64,000 bases of DNA from the NCBI GenBank assembly GCA_030762175.1, contig CM060840.1, forward strand, positions 36,183,501 through 36,247,500. The letters are read 5' to 3'. The notes below the pieces were generated by a model. It worked only from the letters and a program-made list of their open reading frames with translations, did no database searches and had not been told where the DNA came from. This stretch comes from Metallyticus violacea. Taxonomy: Eukaryota; Arthropoda; Insecta; Mantodea; Metallyticidae. Made by a program: the position numbers and the translations under genes. Positions 23,479 to 36,334 of the stretch are shown in pieces; the first letter of the stretch is position 1, and each line of letters opens with the position of its first letter.

Positions 23479-25400
23479 GTTCTCATTTCGGCCTATAGTA
23501 TTTTTATAGATAAATACTCCAGTTCAAGTTTTCACTTTATGTGTCATTTTATTACTTCACCATAGCAGAAGGCGTGCCATTTTATATAAAAAACACTCGC
23601 TCTATACCTGAATCATTTAGAAGCAAAATTACATTTCACGAATGTATCCAGTAAGAATTTGGTTTTTTTTAATTGAAAGAAAGAGAAATTAATCAGAAGT
23701 CTAACTTAATATGCAATGTATGAAAAGAGGATAAAGAAAACCTATGTAAACATTGTTGAATATGTTTTGGGGAAAACTGTACTTTTTAAAATAAACTAAT
23801 TAGTGAAACACGTAATGTTGGCTTTCATATTCCCGCTAAGTGAACCGATTTATTCCGAGTAATATTACGTTGCATGAGAATGGAGAATATAATTTTAACA
23901 AATTTGGATGTGTTCTTATGCAAAAGTTAAGAAAAATAATAAAAAATTAATAGTTATTATATTCTACTTTCGTTTCTGTTTCAAATATGTATTCAGCAAA
24001 AAATGTATGGCCTAAAATAATAGTTAGGTAAAATATTTAACATTTTTACTAATATTATACCTGTTATATTTTATTTGGTTTTTATTACAATAGTTGTAAT
24101 TTTTTATTATTATGGTAGAGCTACCTGTTGTAGACAGTAGCACCGCTTTGTCAGTTTTCTACATATTCGTGTAGAAGGATCTTTAGAGATAAGGTAAATT
24201 GCTAGTACCTCTTTTTCTCTCAACCAATACCTACTTTGCTTTGATGATGCTGCGCAGTTGTAATAGGGCTCCATCTACAGCCTGCACTATTTGTTGAAGT
24301 ATGAGTTAGCCTCCTTTGTATAAAAAATGTTGATCATTTCATTGTTCAACTCTTGTTTAATTTAGAATCATTTTGTGTTATTTACTGTTTTTAGGTGGTA
24401 ATTTCACATTTTATAAGTGATGATTATTGCGCAGTTCAATCCAAGCCAGCTGTACATTTTTATTAAACATGTAAAACTGCACTGTACAGGCACAAAATAT
24501 TGTTATTGTTGTTGTATTAGCTAATACTAATATGAAAACACACTAAGTCTCTATATAAATTATAACATTATGCTAATGAAATTATGAAGAAATTTCTCTC
24601 TCCATAAATTAGAATATGTAGTGTGTGCTTATGGACTCCATTCAACTTGTTGACGACGCAACCATTTTCTGTAATTGCTTTGACAACGTTATTGACATTC
24701 CTCAGAAGGAAGCTGTGATCGAGGTAGCTGAAGAAATTCAGTGCAAATCTCCCTTAAAATCTTCCCTACATAGGACTTTCATCTGGGCCAGCTTATGAAT
24801 ACTTAGCTGAAAAATGAAACTAATAACAGCAGGAGTAATTAATTACTCTTCTTTAATATAAAAATGAAGGCCTGAACCTAAAACGTGTTTAAAGTTACTT
24901 CATCTTAACCCAGTTCCGCTTAAATATCATTTTCCAAGCGATTTAAAGCTAATGAATAACATGGGTATTCTGTTAGGATGCTGTTTCTATCCATGTTATA
25001 TTCGTTTTCTGTCACAGCAGTCAGTATCTGTACCCGGTATTTCTTTATCTTTGGACTCATATTGAGACAGTATTTACAATCTGCCATCCCCAAATTTATT
25101 AAGAGTAATTTTTAGCAAGTAATTTCATGTAATTTCCTTATTTTAAGCGTGAGTTTAGTCATTTCATTTCTATGTCCTGTAAGAGTGTTGAATTATTGTT
25201 TGTGATGCTATTTTCTTACGAGGGCGCAGAAAGCTACCCCGGCCATAAAATCTGTTGCCTATTGTTACAATATTTGTAAAGATGACCTAAGCAAAACTGA
25301 TATTTTCTGGAGAAATTGCTAAAGGAGAATCCTTTGAGTAAGATATTTATTTGTATTCTGTTAGGGAATTGTAAAGCAAGGAAGACGTAATAAAGCAATA
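23479..25400. other. AT-rich DNA, nothing recognised
   Basis: No element, RNA or credible frame seen. The sequence is strongly AT-rich around 23900-24120. Confidence 0.5.
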
Positions 25401-25404
25401 AACA

Positions 25405-26090
25405 TACGGGGGTGAAAAGACAGGCTGATTACCTCTCGAAGGGAGATCCGAACGGTTCCGTGTAATACATATGTGGATTACATGTAAGAAGTCACGTACG
25501 CCATCTGACAAATACTATCGCAGAGAAAAAAATGGAGGGAAGAGATTATCCAATAGAGATGCGAGGATGGGAGGAGATATTCTAGATCTTTCTAAAAACA
25601 TGTTTGAAAGAATAAAGAAAGATAGCTTTGTGAGGCCGGCCGACTGCCATGTTTATTTAGTCTTGCCACTTTGCGGCCCAGGGGCAGTCGATACAGATAC
25701 TATCATTATTAGTTGGTGGGAAGAATAGGAAGTCGATCCTCATTCATTCTTAGTTCAGTAGCTGTAGTTAGTAACGGTATTCAGTGTGGGGCATTATCAG
25801 TGTGGAAGATAGGCACGGTTAGTTCAGTTCCGTTCAGTGAAAGAGTATTAAGTGGAAGAGCTTTATCAGTTGAGTTCAGTTGCGTCTCAGGATTAGTTGT
25901 TTTCAGGATCAGTCTTTATCAAATTAAGAAATGTGAGAGTGATCACTACAGTTAGTGGGAGAGTGGCACATATTCTCAAGAAAATAATGGTACTACATTT
26001 TATGAGGAATAGTTTATGAACAATAAATTCTGTTTCATCTCCCATAACGAGAAATCTTATCAGTCTCCATATACTTCTCCCCCTATGGTC
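25405..26090 (+). other. Unclassified block, possible LTR or retroposon remnant
   Basis: This block has a different texture from its flanks. The middle (25745-25910) is dense in TTCAGT/TCAGT words, which resemble arthropod initiator sequences and also give the region a degenerate repeat look. It ends in an AATAAA-like GAACAATAAATTCTGTTTCA near 26020. Two overlapping frames (25471-25728 and 25713-25955) show no known domain. A solo LTR (initiator, then polyadenylation signal) would explain these features, but no TG..CA termini or target duplication could be fixed. Confidence 0.25.
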
Positions 26091-26535
26091 ACAGGATCAT
26101 AAAAATATCCAGCAGCACTCTCAACAACATGCCAAAATATAAGTCAGCGAAAAAACTCGTCGGAGAGAGAGAATATCACATTATCCTTGAGATTCCATAT
26201 AACTATTCAAATTGAATCCTTTCCAAATTATTTCCCTCCGATCTACATGTTTAATTTAATTAACCACCCTCTTTTATTATTTAAAACCGCTGCAATATCT
26301 AACTCCCATGTTTTAAGATTGGAAAGCGTAACTAGTAAATGTATTCTGGTTAAAGAAATACCTTTAAACTTGGCTCTTTTTACTCTTTAAAACCATTTAT
26401 AGCAACTTTTATATTCTTACATCTTTTTATAATCAGAATGTTACTTTTTATATAGTTTATCTATGTAAATTATATTTTTCTAGTTATCTATTTATATTCT
26501 AAATGTACATGAACCCGATGTTATTGAGCAATGAA

Positions 26536-26608
<73 letters not shown>
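26536..26608. repeat. (ATT)n microsatellite, the longest trinucleotide array here
   Basis: About 24 perfect ATT units. The poly-isoleucine minus-strand frame across it is an artefact. Confidence 0.95.
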
Positions 26609-28085
26609 GAAGTGACATGTAGCTATTTACAAAAGAATTTGCAAATGATTTTCCAAGTCGGTAATAACCAGTTGTTGTCGTCATACTTATAGCCATAGTA
26701 GAACATTTGTGAAGGGATTGAAATTGTTCATAAGTACGTGATAATTGGCAAAGTGTTTCAGATTGTTTAGTTCTTGGTACAGGTCACGTATTTAAAATGC
26801 TCATAAAAGTAATAGATTTTCTTCATAATGTGTAATTTATGACTAGAATGTGCACCTATATTCAGAAATATTTGTATTTATTGTGCCTAGGAGCCTTACC
26901 TGTCGTTTTTAATAGCTGTACCCAATATGGTCCTGTTAAGATTTTGGAATTAATTTAAAATTTATAAACAGGTTTATGTATAGTTAACAACAGGAAGACT
27001 CAAACTCTTTTATTTTATTTAAAATTAAATATTAATAACACAAATTAAATTATTACACATTATGAGAATAGAGACAAATTATCTAAAATTATACATTTTC
27101 TGAATTGGAAATACTAAGTATTCAATATGCCCTAGTAATATGTGGAAAGCATGTGTGTTGAGGAAAATTAAAATATCTCGGTTTAAGTGAAAAGTAATTG
27201 TTAGAAAGGAATTACCAAAGATTTTTGTGCACTTAAATTTTTACAATTTGTGTGTATACATAGGTTCTTATCAGTATTGTCAGTATTTTTAATAAAAATG
27301 GATAGTTAAAAATTACTATAACTTTAGGAACTAAGGGAAAGTTAAAATGTTTATATTAGCTTTTTTTCAAATTGTGTATCAGTTCCCTGAGATTTCCCAT
27401 ATTTTAAATAACACGCTCTAGTGTATGTGAATGATAACTATTAAGTTTAAGAGAGAAAAGCCCATGAAACCGCTCAAATAAATCTGCCAATTCTTTCGCA
27501 AGTAAATATATTTGCAAGCCTGAATGTAAGAAAGAAATAATGCACAAGATACATTGAAATTTGCTGTTAAATAATCAGCAAAGTCGGACAGATTTTAGTT
27601 TATGAGTAGGATGCTAAATCTTCAAGCATCTCTGAACTCTCTAGGATCTAGAAATGATTATCCTTGTCCATTTCAGTAAATGTTAGTCACGTAATGATTT
27701 TCAACATCATTAGTTTCATCAAATATCTTCTTTCCACGTGTATTATTGATAATATTGTGAGAGGTAATCCCTCCAAAGTGCTGATTCTATTGGAATAGAA
27801 CGTTCTAAATGCAGTACCAGAAAACTCTTAAATTTAGTATTGTTCTGTTATCAAAACGGAATGTATGTATAAACTAGAGCTTCACGAAAGTTTCTGTTAA
27901 AATCTGATTATTTATGCTCTTCACGAATACATTTTGTATTAATAAAATTTGTTTGGTTTTTTTCTTACTGGAGAGATGAACTGCCCATATATGCTTATCG
28001 CGACCCATGTGTTGCTATATTGTCAATCATTATTCGGTCGATGCCATCGTTTCGCACATATTACAAAATGATACCTCAAAGGTCC
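26609..28085. other. AT-rich DNA, nothing recognised
   Basis: No motif or credible frame seen. Confidence 0.5.
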
Positions 28086-28144
28086 AGAGACCGCCTGTGA
28101 TGCCACAGTAGTAAAAACGGGCGTTAAACATCATTAAAAAAAAA
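28086..28144 (+). mobile_element. SINE family A, 3' end only
   Basis: The segment matches the last 60 bases of family A: GACCGCCTGTGATGCCACAG, then AGTAAAAACGGGCGTTAAAC, then a short A-tail. The strong 5' truncation is what LINE-mediated insertion would give. Confidence 0.75.
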
Positions 28145-28664
28145 CGGTCCAGAGAGAAAACATTTATCTGCGATTTCAGATAAATTCTTTATCAAATGAC
28201 ATGATTTTGATGACTTTTGTTTGAGGCAAGGCTGAATGAAACTATAAGAACAGAAAACCTAACTTTCTTCTCTAAAATCCTTCACTAACAATGAAAACCT
28301 TGCGGCGACAATAGCAAGAAGCAGACTTCCATTGTTGAGCGGCAAATTCCTTTATTCTTACAGACACGTGGCCAATGTATTGTTTTCATTGCTACCGAAA
28401 TCAAAATGAGGATGCCGATTATTAAATCTGACTGAATACAAAATAAAACTCACGTTTTTATAACCAGTATTATGTATTCAGCATTTTAGTACTCAAAAGC
28501 AAGGCGTACCACATCAAGGGTAAAAATATATACCATTAAAAATCTTGATCCTGGTTATAAGTAACAAAATGAAAATAGAAGAATTAAAAACTGTTGAATA
28601 ATTAGACCAAAAGGGAAACGATTTCTCTAAACCAAACCGGTTGTGATTTCTGAAATTTCATCTA

Positions 28665-28975
28665 GAAGCGAACGAGTCTTAGCGCATGGTTATCTTAAAT
28701 TCGTAAGTTCGGCTCTCCCTTGAAAGGCAGGGCGATATCCTATCCCTACACAAGAAGCCTGCTGACATGGCGCGTCCCAAAACTTCCAGGGCTCCTGGGG
28801 GTATTTCGGAGAAACCTTCACTTTATTTAATATGGTAATTTAAGTGGGCTTGGCTCGGTTAATGTAAGTTTCATTCTGAATTAGCTTTATTTACTTCATG
28901 GCCTCTTTGTCCGAGTTCTTCATGTGCATGCGGCTACCGAGCGGAATAATTCCTTCATTTAAAAAAAATTGGTTC
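28665..28975 (+). other. G+C-richer block, possible degraded SINE-like element
   Basis: The block starts with a weakly tRNA-like stretch (GAGTCTTAGCGCATGGTTA then GTAAGTTCGGCTCTCCC). It has a base-balanced body including AAGCCTGCTGACATGGCGCG and GGCCTCTTTGTCCGAGTTC, and ends near an A-run at 28962-28970. It shares no body sequence with families A to E. The identification is weak. Confidence 0.25.
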
Positions 28976-29349
28976 TTTCTCGCATGCCTACATGCTGGTG
29001 GAGCCGACAAAGACATTGTCATGACCCACTGACGCGAAATGATTTGATCAGAAATTTGAAACCCACGTCCTTCTCCAATTCTGTCCTCACCATTGTTTCT
29101 GCTTCAGTTGCCAGCTGTGACCAGCTACCGGGCGCATAATGCTAGTAGTCTTATATGGGAAAAGGTTTGTCTTCCACCTCCCGTTTTCTGACACTCTGTT
29201 GTTCCATAAATGCTCTACTCACAGTTCCTTCAAGCTCGCCAAATGGGCTAGTGAAGCGCAAGGATTGATATTTTGTTCATGTACCGCGTCCTGACCGAAT
29301 GATATGCGGTTTTATTGACTTTTATTCCGCAAACTTAACTGGGGTCACA

Positions 29350-29985
29350 ATATCGCTCTCAGCATAAATGGCAGACGCTTTTCAAGTCTGAGATTTGCAG
29401 ACGACGTAATCCTCTTTGCAGAATATTAGAAAGAACTAGAGAGAATGATATTGGAATTCAGCAGAGTCAGCAGATTTATAGGACTCGAAAAGGACGACAG
29501 AAAGATCAAATTAATGACGAATAAACAAGAAATAAAAATAGAAGTGAACAAGAAATGTAATCAGAAAAGAATGAAAAGAAGTTTGAATTGGAAGAATTTC
29601 TGGAGCCTGCAGTTCATCTTGCTAGATAAATCCCAGAAATATCCATGAACAATCGAGTCGTCTGTCCGTATCAAATATGATCTATGACAGCAAAAGAAAT
29701 AAGGATGATATGAATCCCCACAGAAAAATAGAAAGTTTAACAATGAAGGACGGAATTAAGGACGCCGAAATAAGGAAGGGAACCTCCATGAAACTTCGTC
29801 ACATTTAACTTTAAATGGAAGTGGGGAGGACACGTGGTGAGGATGAACCTAAAAGGATGGATATAAGCAGCAATGGTATGGGATCCACGGATAGGTAAAA
29901 GAGGAACAGAATGTCCCGAAACATCGGTGGTTGGACAATTGACGTTGATCTACAGAAGCTAGAGATAGGCAAATTTGGAAGATTC
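29350..29985 (+). pseudogene. Non-LTR retrotransposon reverse transcriptase, 3' relic
   Basis: INGRRFSSLRFADDVILFAEY is encoded at about 29365-29427, with a stop right after it. FADD at 29394-29405 is the catalytic YxDD-type box of non-LTR reverse transcriptases. The next open piece (29445-29648) continues in family style, with a leucine-rich segment after a gap, LMTNKQE at the place of the usual KTK-MTN block and LNWKNFWSL further on. Near 29806-29930 a downstream frame gives KWKWGGHVVRMN, then WDPRIGKRG, matching the conserved C-terminal W-GH-ARM region. The order and spacing are right for the 3' third of one element. Several stops and frameshifts show it is dead. The 5' part is absent or unrecognisable. 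Confidence 0.78.
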
Positions 29986-32900
29986 GCAATTAATCTGTTC
30001 CGTCCTTATGTTAAGAAAAAACGAAGTCTTTTCCTGGCGACTTTTGAATACAAGTAATCTATTAACTATTTTCTCTGATTTGTATATATCTCCATATCCT
30101 CAACAGTTACAGTATACGATCCGAAATTTTAAAAGAATTCTGTTCAAAAAAGTAATGAAATAATTGCCATTCTGGGTCTTGGATCAACTTTCAGGCAGTC
30201 AGAGATCCATTTAACAGATAATTTTTCCATATCCAAATCGTGTGTTTAGGATACTTTAGATGTCAATTCGTCAATCCTCCAAAATTATATTACGCATAGC
30301 AATACTTTTCCTGAAGTGGTTACAGAAATAGGGCTTCCAAAACGGTGTTCAGCTTTGATTTCTTCTTCCTCTTTTAAACTCCCCTAAAGTAAATTGACTG
30401 TGCTCACATACGAAAAAAATATTCCCGCATTAAATATACCATATCCTTAACCCAAAATCTTTTCATCAATAGGCATATCACTGACCGATACTAAATTTTA
30501 CCATAATGTTTTTATGACACGATTTCTTTGAATATATTCACAATATTGAATCTGATAACGTTTTTAAAGTAATTGCTTCCATTTTTGTCTGTTACAATGG
30601 TTCTAGAATATTTTTCTTATATATTAACAGTCCCCTTGTGTTTGACGAATTTAAATGATACACGATAAAATACAAAACTTAAAATTATGCAACGATAGCC
30701 TGTAAAGGACCATAAGGTATGAATATATCTCCAAATATTATAAATACAAGCATCAAGAATGGAGTAAAATATAATAAACTTTAAAATACTAGATTAAGTA
30801 TCACAAGCGACCATAATCTCCAAAAAGAATCGAAAATAGAGCATGTCATTCAAAGCTATAATACGTGAAGCTATCCATTTAGACAAACTGAGGAGTACGC
30901 GTTTCTATTTTGCGAATTGTACACTTAGAATAAAATGTGGCATGCATTTTGTAAAAGTCATACTTATCGTGAACTAGCAAATAGACGTTGGGACTGTGCT
31001 TAGTTCTGCATTAGTCACAATCATATCCAATTACATTATTATCTTATACGAAACTTGTTCCTTATATTATAAAACTAGTAATTTTAGGTCTAGCGATGTA
31101 TTTGCTTATTAACTCAAACAGAATTAGAGGGAATAGATAAGGAGAAAATAATGTAAAATACGTACAGAATAGATTTAAATAAACTAGAAGAATTAAATAT
31201 ATTGAAGAGATGCTTAATTTTATAAAAATAAAAAAATAAAACATTTGGGACTAGTAATGGTTAAGGAAAATTTGGAAAGGACTGGTATGGGAGAAACATG
31301 GAGGACAAGGAATTAAAACAGAAAAGTCTTTAGTAGCAAATTAAGTTAAGAATTAAAACTATTGATGTTTAAGAGTATTAAATCACTAAAATGAAAAATA
31401 TTTCAACATTTATACAGATGCATGAAAAATATATGCGGAAGAGAAAAATATAATTAAGATGCAACATATGAACCAAATGAAGTAGCTGAAATTAAATTCA
31501 GTGGAAAAATATAGGAAACCAAAATGGAAAGTAGTTTAGGGAAAGTGGGGAAGAAAATTTGAGGAAGATCAATAAACAAGTGGAAGAAGTAAAATGTGCG
31601 GAAAATAAGAGAGAGCGATTTTTGATTGTGTGGATGACTCCAATATCCTGACAACTACAGTATTGTATAAACAACCAATGAGAAAACTAGCAACTGACTG
31701 AGACACAATTAGTAGAAAACTTTGTAGTTATAAGGGGAATAAGGTTGGATGTTGGATATTCTGGAAATCCGCAGGAGAAGGTTCCGTCAATTTCTGATTT
31801 ATTTTCCATGTGCCGTAAAATGCTAAACCTTCGGAATTCATGCATTCTCTAGATAATTACAAATAAAAGAACATTTTCATTCCTATTTTTTCATAATTCG
31901 AAGCGTTTTTACGTAAATACCCTGAAACGTTTTATGTGAATAATTTAATGAATTCCGAAGCATGAAAGATAATGCAAAAATTAATTATTTACGGTCAAAC
32001 AAAACGTCAACGGCTAAAATGATATTATAAAATGGTGTTCCCTTCTATTCTATGTATTTAAACTGAGTAATTTAAATGGTACACATTTTCTACTTTTTAT
32101 TTCTATATTGAGTGTTGAATAAATACATTCATTCATACATCGCTGAGTAATATACCTACCTATATTACTAAAGCAGTTGTGTGACTTCATGTTAAATATA
32201 AAACAATGGTAATATCCTATAATTTCTATATGATGGCTTTCAATGCCTGGACATGCAGAAGTACTATTTCATATTTCCAGACAAGTTTGAATGCATACAT
32301 TCTTACAGCTTTCAAGATCTCACCAAACCGGTTAAATACATCCATTTCTTTCTTCACCTAGTTAGGGTATGATTAGCAGATATGTAATTGCTACATAAAA
32401 TTGCTGTTCCATCCAACACAGTGGAAATGCAGTGCCTTCTTCAACACAATAATTTTAACCTTGTCTACCAATGCAATATATCAGTCATTAGAACGCACAT
32501 TTGGTGCCCCAATTTGTTCCTAACACTCTTACATATATTTGTGTAGAAATTCTAAGTCTAAGTAGATAGCTATACTCTCTGTGGGCAACTATAATAATAC
32601 ACGAATCTACAAAAATGAAGCAAATTTGCATAATGACCAATTAAAACATGAGCTTAATTTTTGTATAGGGTCAATCCAATCCCGTTAGTTTTCTTGCATG
32701 TTTGTGAAAATCAACACTTTCGAAGGACATAAACCCGAAAATATTAATACTAAGCATTTAAAAAATGTTAATGTAGCAGATGTTTTATAAGCGTGTATGT
32801 GCCAAATTTACTATACATTTGGACAGAACATAGAGCAATGAATTCATGTTTGACGAACTTCCTAGGATAACAGCGAAAACAAAAATAATAACTGATTATT

Positions 32901-33208
32901 TTCCCCTCTTCGAACAAGAACGTGTCAAAGTCACTTTTATGTTCCAACAAGCTCCAATAAAAAAAATTTCGTTAAATTATATACGGGTCTTATTAGAAGT
33001 CAGCTGTGAGTGCTGGCTATGTGATGGGGTCCGATTCTTGGGTAAAGAAACATTTTATTTCCTTAAAACTTCAGATGTTGTAAATAGCTTATATATATTT
33101 ATAGTTCTAGTACATAAAATATGTGTAAATAACTTATTCCAAAAATGTGCACAAAACACATAGTTTTAATTAAATGATGTTTAACAAAAACCCAATTTTA
33201 GACTTAAT
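29986..33208. other. AT-rich DNA, nothing firmly recognised
   Basis: The part from about 31060 to 31700 is purine-rich on the plus strand (many GGAAA/GAAGA words) and may be an eroded retrotransposon. I could not place any domain. A 105-codon frame at 32846-33163 has no recognisable motif. Confidence 0.45.
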
Positions 33209-33220
33209 ACTGCGGGAACA

Positions 33221-33480
33221 TTTTTTAATAGCGTTTAACGCCCGTTTTTACTACTGAGGCACCACAGGCGGTGGACTCTGATGATACATGAGATGAAATG
33301 ACAAATTGGGAAAGGATTTGTTTAAGGAAGGAAGCGTTCCAGACCCAAGTTTAGGGTACCTCCCCGGCATTTGCCAGTTATGAGGACTAGAAAAAATCTC
33401 AGTCAGGGAGGACGGATTCGAACCCCAGAGCCCCCGCTCACGAGTCCGCGCCTTAACGACCTCGGCCCTCGTGGCGGTTT
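33221..33480 (-). mobile_element. SINE family A, full-length copy with target duplication
   Basis: This is a complete minus-strand copy. Read on the element strand it starts CCGCCACGAGGGCCGAGGTC, carries box B GGTTCGAATCC, and ends AAAACGGGCGTTAAACGCTA plus a short A-tail. It is flanked by ACTGCGGGAACA (33209-33220) and ACTGCAGGAACA (33481-33492), a 12-bp target duplication with one mismatch. Both boundaries are therefore fixed and give an element length of about 260 bp. Confidence 0.88.
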
Positions 33481-33492
33481 ACTGCAGGAACA

Positions 33493-34405
33493 GCATTAAC
33501 TTTTGCCTCGTATTTCATGTCGTGTGAGTGGCTTAATGTAACGTCGATATAAACATTCGAATAAATTCTATTTTAATTATTAGCATTGCACTAATAGGTA
33601 TATCATGGTCTGCTCTGTATATGCTTTCAAGATACATCACTGTTTTTCTCCTTGCCAGACAAAAAAAGTGTGGACTACAAAATGTGACGAAGAGAACGTG
33701 TGAGTATGCAGTTTGACATATTGTTTCTCAGTTTTTTGGCTTAATGCGAATCCCTAACTGATGCTTGGGCTCACAATTCTTCTTCTATGCCTTCCATGAT
33801 AGAGAAATATGTATGAGCTTGATGCTAAACCTACGTTAAGAGAACATGTCTTTATTTAGATATCTGATCATTGTTGTATCTGCAGCTTCACACCGTCGAC
33901 TCATATCTAAGATGTGGTGCAATAGTTTGGTATAATGAGAGAGAGAGAGCTGTTATGTTCTGTTAACAGTGGCAGGGCTCTGAGCTGAGCCCATTCAGTT
34001 GCAGTTAATATTTCATGATGTGACGTGAAAGTTAACAGCAATCCTTCTTTAGTGTGTTTAACGATACTCAAAACAAAAGCTACCAGAAATTATCGTTAGC
34101 GGCAATATGTAAAGGATATTACATATAAAGATTTAGTGAATCTACAACACATTTTTTTTATATCATAAAGAGAAGTGTTTGAAAAAATAATGGATTTAAC
34201 ACTGTGTGAAAATGTTTACATGTATTGGACGGCCAGCAAGAAAAGGATATTGTTTAAGTGTGAGTGACATGCCCATATATAAATTAGTTGACTTCTTACG
34301 AAGTGGAGCATTCTTTTTCGCAGCACAATCAATGTTCCGTGATAAGCGTCAATTATGAGTCTCATTGTGTACTGCAAATTCTTCAGCAGTTGGGGAGACA
34401 TAGCA

Positions 34406-34409
<4 letters not shown>
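33493..34409. other. No recognisable gene
   Basis: Contains a GAGAGAGAGAG run near 33939 and no credible coding or RNA signal. Confidence 0.5.

Positions 34410-34449
<40 letters not shown>
34410..34449. repeat. (AT)n microsatellite
   Basis: About 20 AT units. The Ile/Tyr-rich frame across it is an artefact. Confidence 0.94.
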
Positions 34450-34452
<3 letters not shown>

Positions 34453-35621
34453 CACTAAGTACTATTTGTTAATATAAAATAATTTAAACTTAAAAATTTT
34501 GGCGTTTTTGTCATATATTTCAAGTATTTTAGCACTAAAAATCTGAGTCCTAGTGATAGATCAGGGTGAAAGGCATTCTACTTCTATGTATGAAATTATT
34601 TTTACACTGCTCGTTTTCTAGGAGCGTAAATATGAAGGCTATATTTATTTGTCTGAATAATTTGTAACTTTGCCCATTTTTTTATTATTACCTTTGGTGG
34701 GAAATCGTTCAAATATAAAGCTTGTAAATTAATGACTATGTTTTATGAAAGTTATTTTTGGCAAGATAGGAGCTTTAAAATGAGCTACTGTTGAACTAAA
34801 AATTCAAGAGTTTTTTTCTCTTTGAATAAGACACAATGAAATACTACAACTTTGACAAATGTTCAAATGAAAGCTAATAGACCTGGGGACATCGTATTTC
34901 ACAAAAAAATATTTATACGTTGTAATAGTATACAAATATACTAAATTTTATAAAATGTGAAATCAATTATTTTAATTTTCATCCGATTTTTAATGAAATT
35001 GCCCATATAGTCAGAATGCGTATATTTGGTTCAAGATCCGCAAAAGAGAGAAAAAAAGTACGTAGTTATTAAAAGATGTTCAGATCAAATATAATGAAAA
35101 TAGTTTCACAACGCAATTATTAGACAAAGGAGATTTGAAAGTGTACAGATATTTTTTATTTTGTCTAAAATTATGTTTATTTTATCGCTACTCCCTACCT
35201 CACTTAACCAAATTTCTTTAAGCCCATTTCGGGTATACTTTATCATAATCATCATTAACTTTGAGGATTATGACTCTTCACCTATTCCATCCGTTCATAA
35301 GAATTTATCCCGCCATCTGGTTTTCGGGCTTGGATATGTACAGTGTAGAATTACTTTAGGTAGATCTCTTTTCACTCTTAAATTGCGGTTGTACCAGTTT
35401 TATTTTCTTTTTTTAATGTGTTCGTTCACACTACCTATACTTTCCTTGTTGTCGGATTCCTTTTATAACAAGAGAATTGCATTGCCACCTGACCCTTAAG
35501 TTTTTTTCATTTCTACTCTAATGTTTCTTCTGTGCTTCCTAATCAATATTTAGTTTTCACAATATAAATTTTAAAATGTATTAGTTTTAATTGTTTTCGT
35601 TATTTTAGTGTCTCTTTTGTT
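34450..35621. other. AT-rich DNA, nothing recognised
   Basis: A 112-codon plus-strand frame at 35161-35499 has a hydrophobic, low-complexity product. The DNA from about 35260 to 35400 is less AT-rich and may be a repeat fragment of unknown kind. Confidence 0.4.
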
Positions 35622-35623
35622 AT

Positions 35624-36146
35624 ATACGGAGTTTTTCAAAAGTAATGCATAATTGGTAGATGGAAGATTCTGGGGAGAATAAAAAAAAAAAAAACGAAAA
35701 AAAAAAGTGAAATGTTATTTCATTAAAGGGTTAACTTTATTAATGTGAGACCTTTGCATTTTTTTAAACTCTGCGCCTTTATTTGTTTTATACAGAATCT
35801 TAATTGATTTTTCAATTAACTGCTTTCCACACTCAAAGAATAATTACTTTTAAACAGGGTATGTTACTGTTGCCGTTATTGTAACCTAAACGCCTGTATA
35901 AAACAAATGAAGCTTCTGAATAAAACAAACGAAGACGCTCTTTCAGAAAATTTGAAAAAAAAAAAATCATAGATTCTAATTTAAAAGTCTCTGTGATGAC
36001 GTTATAGCTTATACATCAATAACTATGGGAAGGTTTCACATTTATAAAATTAATCATTTTAATAAATAAAACATGACATGATTTTTTTTCTAAACTCTTC
36101 CATTTACATGTATAAAAAATAATGCACTAATTTTGAAAACATATCG
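35624..36146. mobile_element. MITE (non-autonomous DNA transposon) with long imperfect TIRs
   Basis: The left end (TATACGGAGTTTTTCAAAAG then TAATGCATAATT and GTAGATGGAAGATT) is mirrored on the other strand at the right end (GTTTTCAAAATTAGTGCATT then GTAAATGGAAGAGTTT). These form roughly 40-bp imperfect terminal inverted repeats. A second inner inverted pair, TTTGTTTTATACAG at 35782-35795 and CTGTATAAAACAAA at 35894-35907, is exact. No coding frame lies between. The TATACGGAGT start resembles the ends of insect Tc1/mariner-type elements, so that superfamily is the likely driver. The outermost bases have diverged, so termini are approximate. Confidence 0.65.
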
Positions 36147-36285
36147 GTTTCTCCAAACTTAAAACACTTTGAATTTTTTATTTCTTCAAGTTATTGTTTT
36201 GAACTTAATTTTCCTCTCTTAGGATGCCAATGTGGGATATTTAGTTTTGCGTATCGTGTTTAATACATCTCAACAACAACTTTAT

Positions 36286-36288
<3 letters not shown>

Positions 36289-36327
<39 letters not shown>

Positions 36328-36334
36328 TATATAT
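36289..36334. repeat. (AAT)n then (AT)n microsatellite
   Basis: About 13 AAT units followed by a short AT run. Confidence 0.93.

Noticed and set aside
32846..33163. 105-codon plus-strand frame
   Set aside because: No family match, overlapping open frame on the other strand, and AT-rich codons as expected by chance.
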